From CBDAQA01 sp965247815 (GTDB lineage Bacteria > Planctomycetota > Phycisphaerae > Tepidisphaerales > Tepidisphaeraceae), in contig CBDFHW010000009.1 of the NCBI GenBank assembly GCA_965247815.1, positions 124,001 to 188,000 on the forward strand: 64,000 bases of DNA, given 5' to 3'. Positions 36,193 through 43,787 of this stretch are shown piece after piece. The first letter of the stretch is position 1. Each line of letters starts with the position of its first letter. The translations under genes were made by a program, and so were the position numbers. The notes below the pieces were generated by a model. The model had not been told where the DNA came from and did not search any database. It saw only the letters and a program-made list of their open reading frames with translations.

Positions 36193-38043
36193 TCAACGCG
36201 ACGTGGTCGCCAGCGTCTGCACGGGCCCCAGTTCCTGCAGCCGTCTCGTCCGCTCGTCGAACCGGTAAACGAATCGTTCCGGCTGGCGTTCGGCGTAGTA
36301 CCGGTACAACGCCGCGTTCTCCGCCCCGCGATCATGGGCACGAACCACCACGGCGTCGTCCGGCCAGTCAGCGTCGGCGTTGTAGACCGGTTCCTCGTTC
36401 GTGTTTCGACGCGGGTCATATCTGAACAAAACCACCGCAGGCGTGTGTTGCAAATGCAGCAATCGCTCGTCGACTGCCGCAATCAACGGCGCGGCGAACT
36501 GTTCGTCGTCGGAGGTCGTGTCCCATTGCGGCAGTGCCGCGGCGGCAAGTCCGGTGATCATCAGCGGCGGGAAGATGGACCAGAACCGCTGGTGCTTGCC
36601 GAATGCGAACCGCAGTTGGTCCGCCCCGACCAACGCCCCGCCGATGACTCCTGCCGAGACCGTCAGCACATAGTGTGGGAAGAAAAAGACGTACCCCGTA
36701 TAGAGCAAAACAAAGATCGGCACCGCGCTGATGAAAACGATTCTGCGCCGGTCGAGGCCCACTACCGACAGTGGCAGCAGCACAATAAGCAACGGAAACG
36801 GCGCGGGCGCCGCCTGCGTGAGCGCCAGTGGCAGGCGAAACCGAAGTGTCTCAAGGACTGCCGGCCATGGTCGGTGACGGAAGATCAATGGCCGGTCTTC
36901 GGCGTACAACGCCTGCTTCTGCGGGAGATCGGAGACGGGCTTTGCCGCGGCATCGATCGGACGAAAGCCGAATGCCGTGCCGGGGTAGTCACGGTCTGCA
37001 TAAAGTCGGAACGGCGTGCGGAACACGTCACCGGTGATGCCGTAATTTAGAGTCACCTGAAGCGTCAACCCGGGCAACGCGCCCGCGACCAGCCAGGCGA
37101 CCGGGATCAGGCACCGGGCACGATCCCCGGCGCGGAACCGGCCGAGCATCTTGCAAAAGACAGCAGCGCAGATCGGAACGGCAACGCACAGCGCGTCGAC
37201 CGGCCGGGTGACGACCGCGAGACCCAGCGAAAGTCCGATGAAAACCGCCCAGCGCCGGCTTTCGGTGCGGGTCCATTTGAGCCAGCCGTAGACCGCGAGC
37301 AACGAGAACAAAAGCAGCGGCGCTTGCCCCAGGACCATGGTCGACAGTGATCGGTAGATCCGGTCCGACCACAACAACAACACCGCCAGCCAGCCGGCCA
37401 GCCCGTCGATCAGCTCAGCGACGATTCGGTACAACAGCCCCGCGATCGCCCCGGCGATCAGAAGCGACGTGACCCACGGGGCGGCGTGCGCCCAGATGCC
37501 GGGCACGTAGAGCAACGCCGTCCCGGGAAAATAGGCCGACGCGTAGACCGGCGTGACCAGCAATTGGAAGGAATCGAAGAACACGCCGAGCGGGTGCGGC
37601 CGCGTCCAGAGGTGCCCGGTCGCGAACTGCCGGGCTTGGATCAGGTAGCTCAATTCATCGTGGACGTACGGCATTAACCGTCGGTGCTGTTGCCGGCAGG
37701 TCGCATAGAGGTAGACGATCGTCGCCAGCGCGGCGGAAATCGACGGCCAACGCCTAGACCGGTCTGAAGCAATCCGCAGTCGGTTTAAAAAACGATCGAG
37801 ATACACCGCGGTCGGCGGAACCGCAGCCAAGGCGACGCAGATCACCACTAACAAAAACAGCGCCGGCATTCCCCACGGACCGAGTGTGAGAAAAGCGCGG
37901 CCCGCGCGATCGATCCCCCCACCCCCGAGCAGGCAAACAACGCCCGCAACACCGACCACAAGCAGCGCGCCGGCCAGCGCGGCCCGAAAACGTGTGGGCA
38001 GAAGCGTTTCGATTCGGCGAGACTGCGGCGGGCGACCGGTCAC
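36193..38043 (-). CDS. GT-C fold membrane glycosyltransferase (PMT/ArnT-like)
   Basis: The 616-residue protein has about eleven to thirteen membrane helices. The first loop contains MPYVHDELSYLIQARQFATG, the acidic DE motif that in PMT, ArnT and related GT-C enzymes binds the metal and lipid-linked donor. The C-terminal 120 residues are soluble. Such enzymes transfer sugars from polyprenyl phosphate donors outside the membrane. The start is GTG 38043 with no clear ribosome site, so the N terminus is uncertain by some residues. The neighbour folE is upstream on the same strand with a 28-base gap, and the functions appear unrelated. Acceptor unknown. Confidence 0.8.
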   Translation of the reverse strand: MTGRPPQSRRIETLLPTRFRAALAGALLVVGVAGVVCLLGGGGIDRAGRAFLTLGPWGMPALFLLVVICVALAAVPPTAVYLDRFLNRLRIASDRSRRWPSISAALATIVYLYATCRQQHRRLMPYVHDELSYLIQARQFATGHLWTRPHPLGVFFDSFQLLVTPVYASAYFPGTALLYVPGIWAHAAPWVTSLLIAGAIAGLLYRIVAELIDGLAGWLAVLLLWSDRIYRSLSTMVLGQAPLLLFSLLAVYGWLKWTRTESRRWAVFIGLSLGLAVVTRPVDALCVAVPICAAVFCKMLGRFRAGDRARCLIPVAWLVAGALPGLTLQVTLNYGITGDVFRTPFRLYADRDYPGTAFGFRPIDAAAKPVSDLPQKQALYAEDRPLIFRHRPWPAVLETLRFRLPLALTQAAPAPFPLLIVLLPLSVVGLDRRRIVFISAVPIFVLLYTGYVFFFPHYVLTVSAGVIGGALVGADQLRFAFGKHQRFWSIFPPLMITGLAAAALPQWDTTSDDEQFAAPLIAAVDERLLHLQHTPAVVLFRYDPRRNTNEEPVYNADADWPDDAVVVRAHDRGAENAALYRYYAERQPERFVYRFDERTRRLQELGPVQTLATTSR

Positions 38044-38071
38044 TGGACCGGTGAGCTTACACGATACCGGC

Positions 38072-38773
38072 TCAAAGCTTGCTCGACCGCGGGCCTCCGA
38101 TCAGGGCGAGCACTTCGGCGCGGCTGGACGGGTTCTCCTTGAAGATGCCGCGCAATGCGCTGGTGATCATCATGCTCCCCGGTTTTGCCGCGCCCCGGAT
38201 GGTCATGCAGCTGTGGCTCGCCTCCAGCACACAGGCGGCACCGATCGGGTTGAGTTCCTCCATCAACGCGTCGGCGATCTGTGTAGTCAGGCGTTCCTGC
38301 ACCTGCGGGCGACGGGCAAAGCCCTCGACCAGCCGGGCGAGCTTGCTGAGCCCGACCACTTTGCCCGCCGGCAGATACGCCAGGTGCGCTCGGCCCGTGA
38401 ACGGCAGCAGGTGATGCTCGCAGAGGCTGTGAAACTCGATGTCTCGGAGCAGCACGACTTCGTCGTATTGTTCACTGAAAACAGTCTTAAGATGCCGACG
38501 CGGATCGTCCTGCAGGCCGGCGAACAGTTCACCGTAGGCCCGGGCCACGCGGTTGGGCGTTTTCAAAAGCCCTTCGCGGTCGGGGTCCTCGCCCACGGCC
38601 AGCAGGATCTCCCGTACTGCCCGTTCGATGCGGGGTATGTCAACATTCGCCGGCCGCATTTCCGAAGGTCTCGCGTCCGACCCGTCCTGTCGGTCTGTTC
38701 GAGAGACGTTCCTGCCGTCGACCGGCCTGCCCGCAGTCGTTTCACGATTCGCAGCCATACACGCACGCTCCAT
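38072..38773 (-). CDS. folE: GTP cyclohydrolase I
   Basis: From ATG 38773 the product has 233 residues (ATG 38758 is also possible, after GGAG). The core begins near residue 45 with IERAVREILLAVGEDPDREGLLKTP. Zinc and active-site residues are visible in FHSLCEHHLLPFTGRAHLAY (Cys, His-His), and the second zinc Cys is in EASHSCMTIRGA. Enzymes of this type convert GTP to dihydroneopterin triphosphate for folate and pteridine synthesis. The N-terminal 40 residues are a variable extension. Length and motifs are otherwise standard, so the call is secure. Confidence 0.95.
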   Translation of the reverse strand: MERACMAANRETTAGRPVDGRNVSRTDRQDGSDARPSEMRPANVDIPRIERAVREILLAVGEDPDREGLLKTPNRVARAYGELFAGLQDDPRRHLKTVFSEQYDEVVLLRDIEFHSLCEHHLLPFTGRAHLAYLPAGKVVGLSKLARLVEGFARRPQVQERLTTQIADALMEELNPIGAACVLEASHSCMTIRGAAKPGSMMITSALRGIFKENPSSRAEVLALIGGPRSSKL

Positions 38774-38890
38774 AAGATCCCGACCCAATTTTCAGTTATG
38801 ATTGTAGCACGGTCCGGCAGCGGTCGCTGCTGGCATCGCGGGGTCGATTCTGTTAGCTAGCGTCCACCGCTTTCGGACAACTTTTTTTCG

Positions 38891-39370
38891 ATGTCAGCCG
38901 CGGATTGGTTGCCAATTGACCATCGTACGGAACGTGACATGCGGGACCGCAAAAAGAAAAAAGGCGACCAACGTTCGCCCGTAACATCGCTGCATGACGT
39001 CGCGGCGATGCTCCGCGTCACGAGGCCCAAGGGCACGCCGATCGACCCGGGTCACGCGGCCGGTCGCAGGGCGATGGTTGCCGAAATGTGTCGGTTTATT
39101 GGGGATCAAGTCGGGGTCGGCAAGGCCGTCGCGGCGAAACGAATCAACGCCGGGAACACCGAAGCTGCCCCGGCGCCGAACGACCCTTTATCACCGCGGT
39201 TGAAGCAAACCCTCGACCGGCTTCTGGACGGCGACAGCGAGAAACAGGTCGCGTACAAGCTCAAGCTCAGCCAGCATACGGTACACGTCTATGTGAAGTC
39301 GTTGTACCGCACGTTCAACGTCAGCAGCCGGGCGGAGCTCATGTTGAAACATTTGAAACGCAAGAGCTGA
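38891..39370 (+). CDS. LuxR/GerE-type DNA-binding protein
   Basis: This 159-residue protein ends in a LuxR-type helix-turn-helix, about residues 98-155: LSPRLKQTLDRLLDGDSEKQ, AYKLKLSQHTVHVYVKSLYR, FNVSSRAELM. The N-terminal part is basic (RDRKKKKGDQR) and lacks a receiver or autoinducer domain. In planctomycetes such short regulators are numerous and their targets unknown. The ATG at 38891 has no clear ribosome site; a start at ATG 38939 is possible. The gene diverges from folE, and its short 5' region overlaps the folE upstream region. Confidence 0.82.
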   Translation: MSAADWLPIDHRTERDMRDRKKKKGDQRSPVTSLHDVAAMLRVTRPKGTPIDPGHAAGRRAMVAEMCRFIGDQVGVGKAVAAKRINAGNTEAAPAPNDPLSPRLKQTLDRLLDGDSEKQVAYKLKLSQHTVHVYVKSLYRTFNVSSRAELMLKHLKRKS

Positions 39371-39375
39371 TCCGG

Positions 39376-40173
39376 TCACGGAACGGAGAGCAGATACTTT
39401 CTCAAATCACAGCCGTCGCAGCCGCGGAGGCCTTCGGCGACCGATGCCGCATTGAGCTTCGCACCCGCCGGGGAGGTGTGTGTGTTGTCCACCGGTGTGA
39501 AGTATTCCGCCTTCACCTGTTCGGCTGATTTCTGTTCGTATTTCGCCGCGACGATGTCATTCAGATCCACGAACGGCACTCCGACCTGCGCGGCGGCCGC
39601 GGCCGCCCACTTCCCGTAATTCTCAGTCGCCCGGGCGACCTTATGATTGGCGGTCCAGTTGTTTCGCGGCACCATGGACAGCACGATCGGGTGCACGCCT
39701 TTGGCCCTGGCCTCGGACAAATACTTCCTGAGATACCAGCCGTACGTGTGAACGGTTTCGGTCTTGTCGTTCTTCGTGTCGGTCGCGGTCTCGTCGCCGT
39801 TGCCTTTCAGCGACCCCCGCGACTTCGGATCCTTCAGCCCCCCGCCGTCGTTGTGCCCGAATTGCACGAGCAGGTAATCACCCGGCTTCATCTCGTCCCG
39901 CACTTTGGCCCACAGTCCTTCGGTAAAAAACGTCCGGCTGCTCCGCCCGCCGCGGGCACGATTCAGTACATTGATTCGTTTCAGGTCGAACAGCGACGCG
40001 ATCGGTTCGCCCCACCCGAGTGCGCCGTTGGCGTGGTTGTTCACGGTCGAGTCGCCGATGAGAAACAGTGTCGGCAAGCTCGGATCGGTCGCAGGCGGCG
40101 CCGCGACCGATGTCGCAGCGAGCAACGCAATGATCAGCCCACAGAAGTTGGTCAGACTGATAAACCGCCGCAT
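39376..40173 (-). CDS. SGNH/GDSL esterase of the rhamnogalacturonan acetylesterase type
   Basis: The ATG at 40173 follows GGAGGAGAGTG, so it is preferred to the GTG just before it. The 265-residue product has a signal peptide (RRFISLTNFCGLIIALLAAT). Block I is LFLIGDSTVNN (nucleophile Ser), block II GARGG-like RARGGRSSRTFF, block III VQFGHNDGG (oxyanion Asn) and block V DNTHTSPAGA (Asp, His). This set marks rhamnogalacturonan acetylesterases, which remove acetyl groups from pectin backbones outside the cytoplasm. It converges with the LuxR-type gene and diverges from trpF. Confidence 0.9.
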   Translation of the reverse strand: MRRFISLTNFCGLIIALLAATSVAAPPATDPSLPTLFLIGDSTVNNHANGALGWGEPIASLFDLKRINVLNRARGGRSSRTFFTEGLWAKVRDEMKPGDYLLVQFGHNDGGGLKDPKSRGSLKGNGDETATDTKNDKTETVHTYGWYLRKYLSEARAKGVHPIVLSMVPRNNWTANHKVARATENYGKWAAAAAAQVGVPFVDLNDIVAAKYEQKSAEQVKAEYFTPVDNTHTSPAGAKLNAASVAEGLRGCDGCDLRKYLLSVP

Positions 40174-40246
40174 CACTCTCCTCCAAAAGTTCGACGATCA
40201 CTGACGATCGCTTTGTATTTCCTCACCCGACTTATACGATCATGTC

Positions 40247-40939
40247 GTGGCCCGTACCCGAATCAAGTTCTGCGGCATCACCCGCGTGGTCGACGCCATC
40301 GCGGCCGTGGCGGCCGGCGCCGACGCCGTCGGCCTAGTCTTCTGCAAGACCGCCGCTCGCCGCATTTCCCTCGAGACCGCCCGTGAGATCATCACCCATC
40401 TACCGCCGTTCGTGACCCCGGTCGGGCTGTTCGTCGACAGCACCGCCGCCGAGATTCTCGAGATCGCCGGGCAACTCGGGCTGCGGACGGTTCAGCTTCA
40501 TGGCCACGAATCACCGGACATGTTGAAAGACCTGCACGGGCTGAGCATCATCAAAGCCGTCCACGCCGACCCCGCCAATGACTGGGCCGTGCTCGCCCCC
40601 TGGAGACAGGCGTTCGGCGACCTGCCTCCGGGAAGATTCACCGGGCTGTTACTGGAAACCCCGTCCGCGCAGCCTGGGGGGACCGGGATCGAAAACAACT
40701 GGTCACTGATCCAGTCGGCCCACCGCGCCGGCGTGTTCGCCGACCTGCCCCCCCTCATCTTGGCCGGCGGGCTGACCCCCGCCAATGTGGCCGATGTGGT
40801 CCGCTCGCTGCGACCCCACGCGGTCGACGTCAGCAGCGGCATCGAGGAAACCAAAGGCATGAAGTCGAACCCAAAAATGACCGCCTTCTCCGCCGCCGTC
40901 GCAGCCGCAGATCAGCGGCTCACCTCTGAACAACCGTGA
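40247..40939 (+). CDS. trpF: Phosphoribosylanthranilate isomerase
   Basis: The 230-residue protein starts at GTG 40247. It has the TrpF pattern: KFCGITRVVDAIAAVAAGAD with the catalytic Cys, GLVFCKTAARRIS, GLFVDSTAAEI (catalytic Asp in the VD motif), VQLHGHES, and LILAGGLTPANV with the C-terminal DVSSGIEETKGMKS phosphate-binding region. It converts N-(5'-phosphoribosyl)-anthranilate to the ribulose form in tryptophan synthesis. No other trp gene is adjacent, so the pathway is dispersed. After it begins the AT-richer accessory stretch. Confidence 0.95.
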   Translation: MARTRIKFCGITRVVDAIAAVAAGADAVGLVFCKTAARRISLETAREIITHLPPFVTPVGLFVDSTAAEILEIAGQLGLRTVQLHGHESPDMLKDLHGLSIIKAVHADPANDWAVLAPWRQAFGDLPPGRFTGLLLETPSAQPGGTGIENNWSLIQSAHRAGVFADLPPLILAGGLTPANVADVVRSLRPHAVDVSSGIEETKGMKSNPKMTAFSAAVAAADQRLTSEQP

Positions 40940-41263
40940 CTTTTTTCGTGGAATGGTTACCTATCTTGCCCGAGATCGAATTTTGGCGTCCGATTGTCGC
41001 AGATCAAACTAGTATTGAAACGTAAATTCATTCTGTTAAATTGCTTATGGCGGTCAAGGCAGCTTTGGCAGCGACCAGTCGTTCGCAGCCAGATGCCGAT
41101 TTTCGCTCGAAATCGTTGTTCAGCTCGCTTAATTTACGCCGAATTACACGTAGTGATGTAAGTGATTGGCAAGCTTTCCGGACGTGACCAGACCAACGCG
41201 GGTTTCGTCTATGCCCGATCACGAGCCCGCCAACAATTCACCGCCCGGGGCGGCAATGATCGT
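40940..41263. other. 324-base intergenic stretch
   Basis: No open frame here looks like a protein on either strand. Base composition shifts to AT-rich between about 40940 and 41160 compared with trpF. I see no tRNA, repeat or clear terminator. It marks the left edge of the accessory island. Confidence 0.5.
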
Positions 41264-41437
41264 TCAACCCTTTAAGGCCATAGACGACCGCGTGAACGTC
41301 TGGTCTTGGTACAGCATCAGCCACGAGATGCCCACGTTGTGGTTGTTCATCCACGACTGCCGGACCAACGCCCTGAGCTCCCAGGCCGTCATCACCTTAA
41401 TCGCCTGGCTCGTATAACAGACCTGCGTGGTAGACAT
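41264..41437 (-). pseudogene. Truncated BLUF photoreceptor domain
   Basis: From ATG 41437, preceded by GGGAGTGCATC, 57 codons read like the first two thirds of a BLUF domain: QVCYTSQAIKVMTAWELRAL with the flavin-site Tyr, then NNHNVGISWLMLYQDQTF with the conserved Asn and the GI-x-x-L-Y pattern. The frame then ends in unrelated residues before the conserved Gln and the LEG motif, so it cannot form a complete blue-light receptor. Full BLUF domains have about 93 residues. It looks like a decayed remnant, although the ribosome site is intact. Confidence 0.65.
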
Positions 41438-41579
41438 GATGCACTCCCGTCGTATTGCCCGGCACCGATCAGAGATCCGACCGGCAACAAGCAATGCATA
41501 ACGTGGAATACACCGGCCACCGATGCCAAGGGAATTAACCCGTACCCAACACGGTTGTCGGCGAAAGTTAACCAATTTA

Positions 41580-41603
41580 ATACATGTTATATTTGACATG
41601 TAT
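41580..41603. promoter_or_regulatory. Operator-like perfect dyad over the -35 element
   Basis: ATACATGT at 41580-41587 and ACATGTAT at 41596-41603 form a perfect 8-base inverted repeat with an 8-base spacer. The right arm overlaps the -35 hexamer of the promoter for the gene at 41650. Geometry fits a dimeric repressor site. The regulator is unknown. Confidence 0.65.
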
Positions 41604-41621
41604 GAAACGATAGCCTATATT
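41593..41621 (+). promoter_or_regulatory. Consensus sigma70-type promoter
   Basis: TTGACA at 41593-41598, a 17-base spacer and TATATT at 41616-41621 match the housekeeping promoter almost perfectly. Transcription would begin about 20 bases before the ATG at 41650. Such a clean promoter is not seen before the other genes here. Confidence 0.75.
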
Positions 41622-41649
41622 TCGTTGGTCACTAAACAAGGGAGCGTAA

Positions 41650-41988
41650 ATGTATCAGTTCGAGCCCGGATCATTCTCAGACGTCGCCAACACCGAAACC
41701 GCTAGGGAGCTTTGGCACTTTCTAAATTTGGAAGAATCGTTGATTCGCTTTGACACCGCCACATACCTTAGCAAACCCGCGTTGCAGGCCTTGCAGCCAG
41801 AACTGCTCAAAGAGTTCGGAGATAAAATCAGGCCAGACCGTGTAAAGCAGATGATTGGCCGCATGGTCCGCCAGATTATGGAACACCACGGCTACCGGCT
41901 CGATCAGGTCGGCGTGCGCATTCCGAATGGTGAGTTATTCACCAGCGCTGCTCGGTACTGCCTCGAACCGAAAGCTCAGATCGCGTGA
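41650..41988 (+). CDS. Small conserved-looking protein of unknown function
   Basis: The 112-residue product starts at ATG 41650 after AAGGGAGCG. It is mostly helical at first (ETARELWHFLNLEESLIRF), then has KIRPDRVKQMIGRMVRQIME and ends in a short strand-rich part (DQVGVRIPNGELFTSAARY). I do not recognise a named family. The strong promoter and overlapping dyad upstream indicate regulated expression, possibly autoregulation; the Arg/Lys-rich helix could bind nucleic acid, but this is inference. It lies in the accessory island between the BLUF remnant and an antitoxin-like gene. Confidence 0.7.
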   Translation: MYQFEPGSFSDVANTETARELWHFLNLEESLIRFDTATYLSKPALQALQPELLKEFGDKIRPDRVKQMIGRMVRQIMEHHGYRLDQVGVRIPNGELFTSAARYCLEPKAQIA

Positions 41989-42098
41989 AGTAGATTTTGC
42001 AGTCACACCGTGTGCCAGCAGCTACCGCGCAGAAATGTTCAGGCTTGAGAAAACCGTTGCGATCGATGCAGGCCGGCAGCAAGTAGCGGGGCTGCGCG

Positions 42099-42413
42099 TT
42101 AAATCACTGACTCCCGCTGTCCGGACCCTGTTGCCATTGCACACGACTTGTCCGCAACCACTGCCAAGTCGTCACCCGTGCGTTCGGCCAGCATTTCAGC
42201 CCGGATGCGGTGGATCTCGTCGACGAGCGGATTGTCGAGTGTGCCGTCCCAATCCGCCCCGGTGTCTTGAACTTTAAACGGATGAGCAGCAATCGACGGA
42301 TCGACTTCGAACCGCTCAGCTTCCAGCAACAACGCATGCAGATCGCCGCCGTGCTTTGCGAGCATCGCTGTACGAACGAGATGAACTTTTTCGACCACCG
42401 AATTTTCATTCAT
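42099..42413 (-). CDS. Tandem antitoxin-like small protein without adjacent toxin
   Basis: From ATG 42413 the protein has 104 residues. It holds two copies of a helical motif: SVVEKVHLVRTAMLAKHGGD (N-terminal) and PLVDEIHRIRAEMLAERTGD (C-terminal). Each resembles the antitoxin at 45503-45703, which reads IVDEVRTVREEILAEYGGDV. That family normally has one copy of about 60-70 residues next to a PIN or other toxin. Here no toxin is adjacent, so it could be an orphan, a solitary antitoxin or a fusion of two genes. The ribosome site GGAGCTGCC lies just before the ATG. Confidence 0.65.
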   Translation of the reverse strand: MNENSVVEKVHLVRTAMLAKHGGDLHALLLEAERFEVDPSIAAHPFKVQDTGADWDGTLDNPLVDEIHRIRAEMLAERTGDDLAVVADKSCAMATGSGQRESVI

Positions 42414-42582
42414 GGCAGCTCCTGACTCAATTCCAGCGGCGTGCAGATCACAGGGGCCTCGAAACCGGCCGCGCCACTGCTGAGACAATCAAAGTGGATC
42501 GGAGGTCCGACCAAATAGGCTCGACCCGTCGATGTAGTCCTCAAATCAAGTCAAAAATTTCCGAGCCCTTTCGTATTCCAAG

Positions 42583-43518
42583 CTACAACGCCTTATTCGC
42601 CTTGACGTCCCAACCGGCCGTGATCTTTGCGAGTTGTTTCCCGGTGCTGTCGTACGGCGTATAGGTCACGGTGATTTTGCTGTAGCTCAGCGAGAATTGC
42701 TCGACCGCACCGCTGCCGACCGACACCGTCGTTTTCAACGACGTAACCACCACGTCGCTCAGCGTGTATTGCAGGTACTGCTTGTTCACCGACCCGTCGG
42801 CCTTTGTGACGCTCAGCAACGCGCTGGCGATGTGTTTCCCGCTAGCGGCATAGGAGAACAACAATGGCGCGCTCGCGTCGGGGACGGCATCGATCACGAA
42901 GTCGCCGAAAACCGCTTTGCCAGTCCCAATAGCGACAACGGGGGTAGTGATCGAGTAACTGAAGTCGGCGACGTTCAGCTGATTCTTGAACGTCGCGTCG
43001 GTCGACGACCCGGCGATGCCGGCCAGGTTCAGGAAGATGCCCGCGACCGGGGACGCGGTCAGGGCGGCCGGGCTCGCGGCCTGGAACAACAGGTCGGGCA
43101 CGGCCGACGACCCGGGCTTGTAATCGAAGATCGTCAACGAAGACGACGCGTGGGCCGAGTTCACCGCGTAGTAGGGCTCGGCGCCCAGCTTCACGATCAC
43201 GGTCTTGCTGCTGAACGGCGTGGCCGACACGAACGGGTGCACCACGACCACCGCCGACGCGCTACCGGCCGGGATCGTCACCCACCCGGCGAGCTTGCGA
43301 AAGTCGACGTTGTTTATCGCCGACCCGGCGGTGGTGTAATGCACTTTCAGCGCCGACGCCGTGCTGCCGGTCCGCGACACCACCGTCGTCGCCGAGTCCG
43401 CCACGTCGGCATAGCCGGTGCCGTCTTTGACGGCCAACCCGACCACCGGCAAAGCCGAGAGCAACCGCCGGTCTTCGAGCCGCTCGGATCCCACGAATAC
43501 ACGATGTGGCTGCCGCAT
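42583..43518 (-). CDS. Exported Calx-beta-like / Hcp-domain fusion protein
   Basis: From ATG 43518, preceded by AGGGAGACATC, the protein has 311 residues. Residues 14-22 are LEDRRLLSA, the planctomycete N-terminal motif linked to export of large surface proteins. Residues 25-132 look like a Calx-beta domain (VHYTTAGSAINNVDFRKLAG, WVTIPAGSASAVVVVHPF, SSSLTIFDY). Residues about 157-305 match the Hcp/type VI tube family: DFSYSITTPVVAIGTGKAVF, GKHIASALLSVTKADG, YLQYTLSDVVVTS, FSLSYSKITVTYTPYD and GWDVKANKA. Hcp normally stands alone and builds the secretion tube. No other type VI gene is here, so a structural or adhesive role is inferred. Confidence 0.8.
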   Translation of the reverse strand: MRQPHRVFVGSERLEDRRLLSALPVVGLAVKDGTGYADVADSATTVVSRTGSTASALKVHYTTAGSAINNVDFRKLAGWVTIPAGSASAVVVVHPFVSATPFSSKTVIVKLGAEPYYAVNSAHASSSLTIFDYKPGSSAVPDLLFQAASPAALTASPVAGIFLNLAGIAGSSTDATFKNQLNVADFSYSITTPVVAIGTGKAVFGDFVIDAVPDASAPLLFSYAASGKHIASALLSVTKADGSVNKQYLQYTLSDVVVTSLKTTVSVGSGAVEQFSLSYSKITVTYTPYDSTGKQLAKITAGWDVKANKAL

Positions 43519-43787
43519 GATGTCTCCCTGAAGGTTGGACGTGAACCGTTCCCTTTGGGCAGAGATGTTCGCCGAAGCGGCGTCGAAAAGCGAGGACATA
43601 CTGTGGCAAGATCATCTGGCGAGCGCTGTCCGCGAACTGTGTCGACGAATAGGGTTCGCAGATTGCTCGACGGACGAAATCGGTGGATGCAACCTTTTCA
43701 ACTTCCCACCTTCAGCTTCCATGTCATCTTCTAAGTTTCCGAAGAATCTTTTCGACGACAGTGGGCGAATTGACGCATCTCACCTGT

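Noticed and set aside
42583..43518. Idea that the Hcp domain marks a type VI secretion cluster
   Set aside because: No tube-sheath, baseplate, VgrG or ClpV-like genes occur in the window, and the protein has its own export motif.
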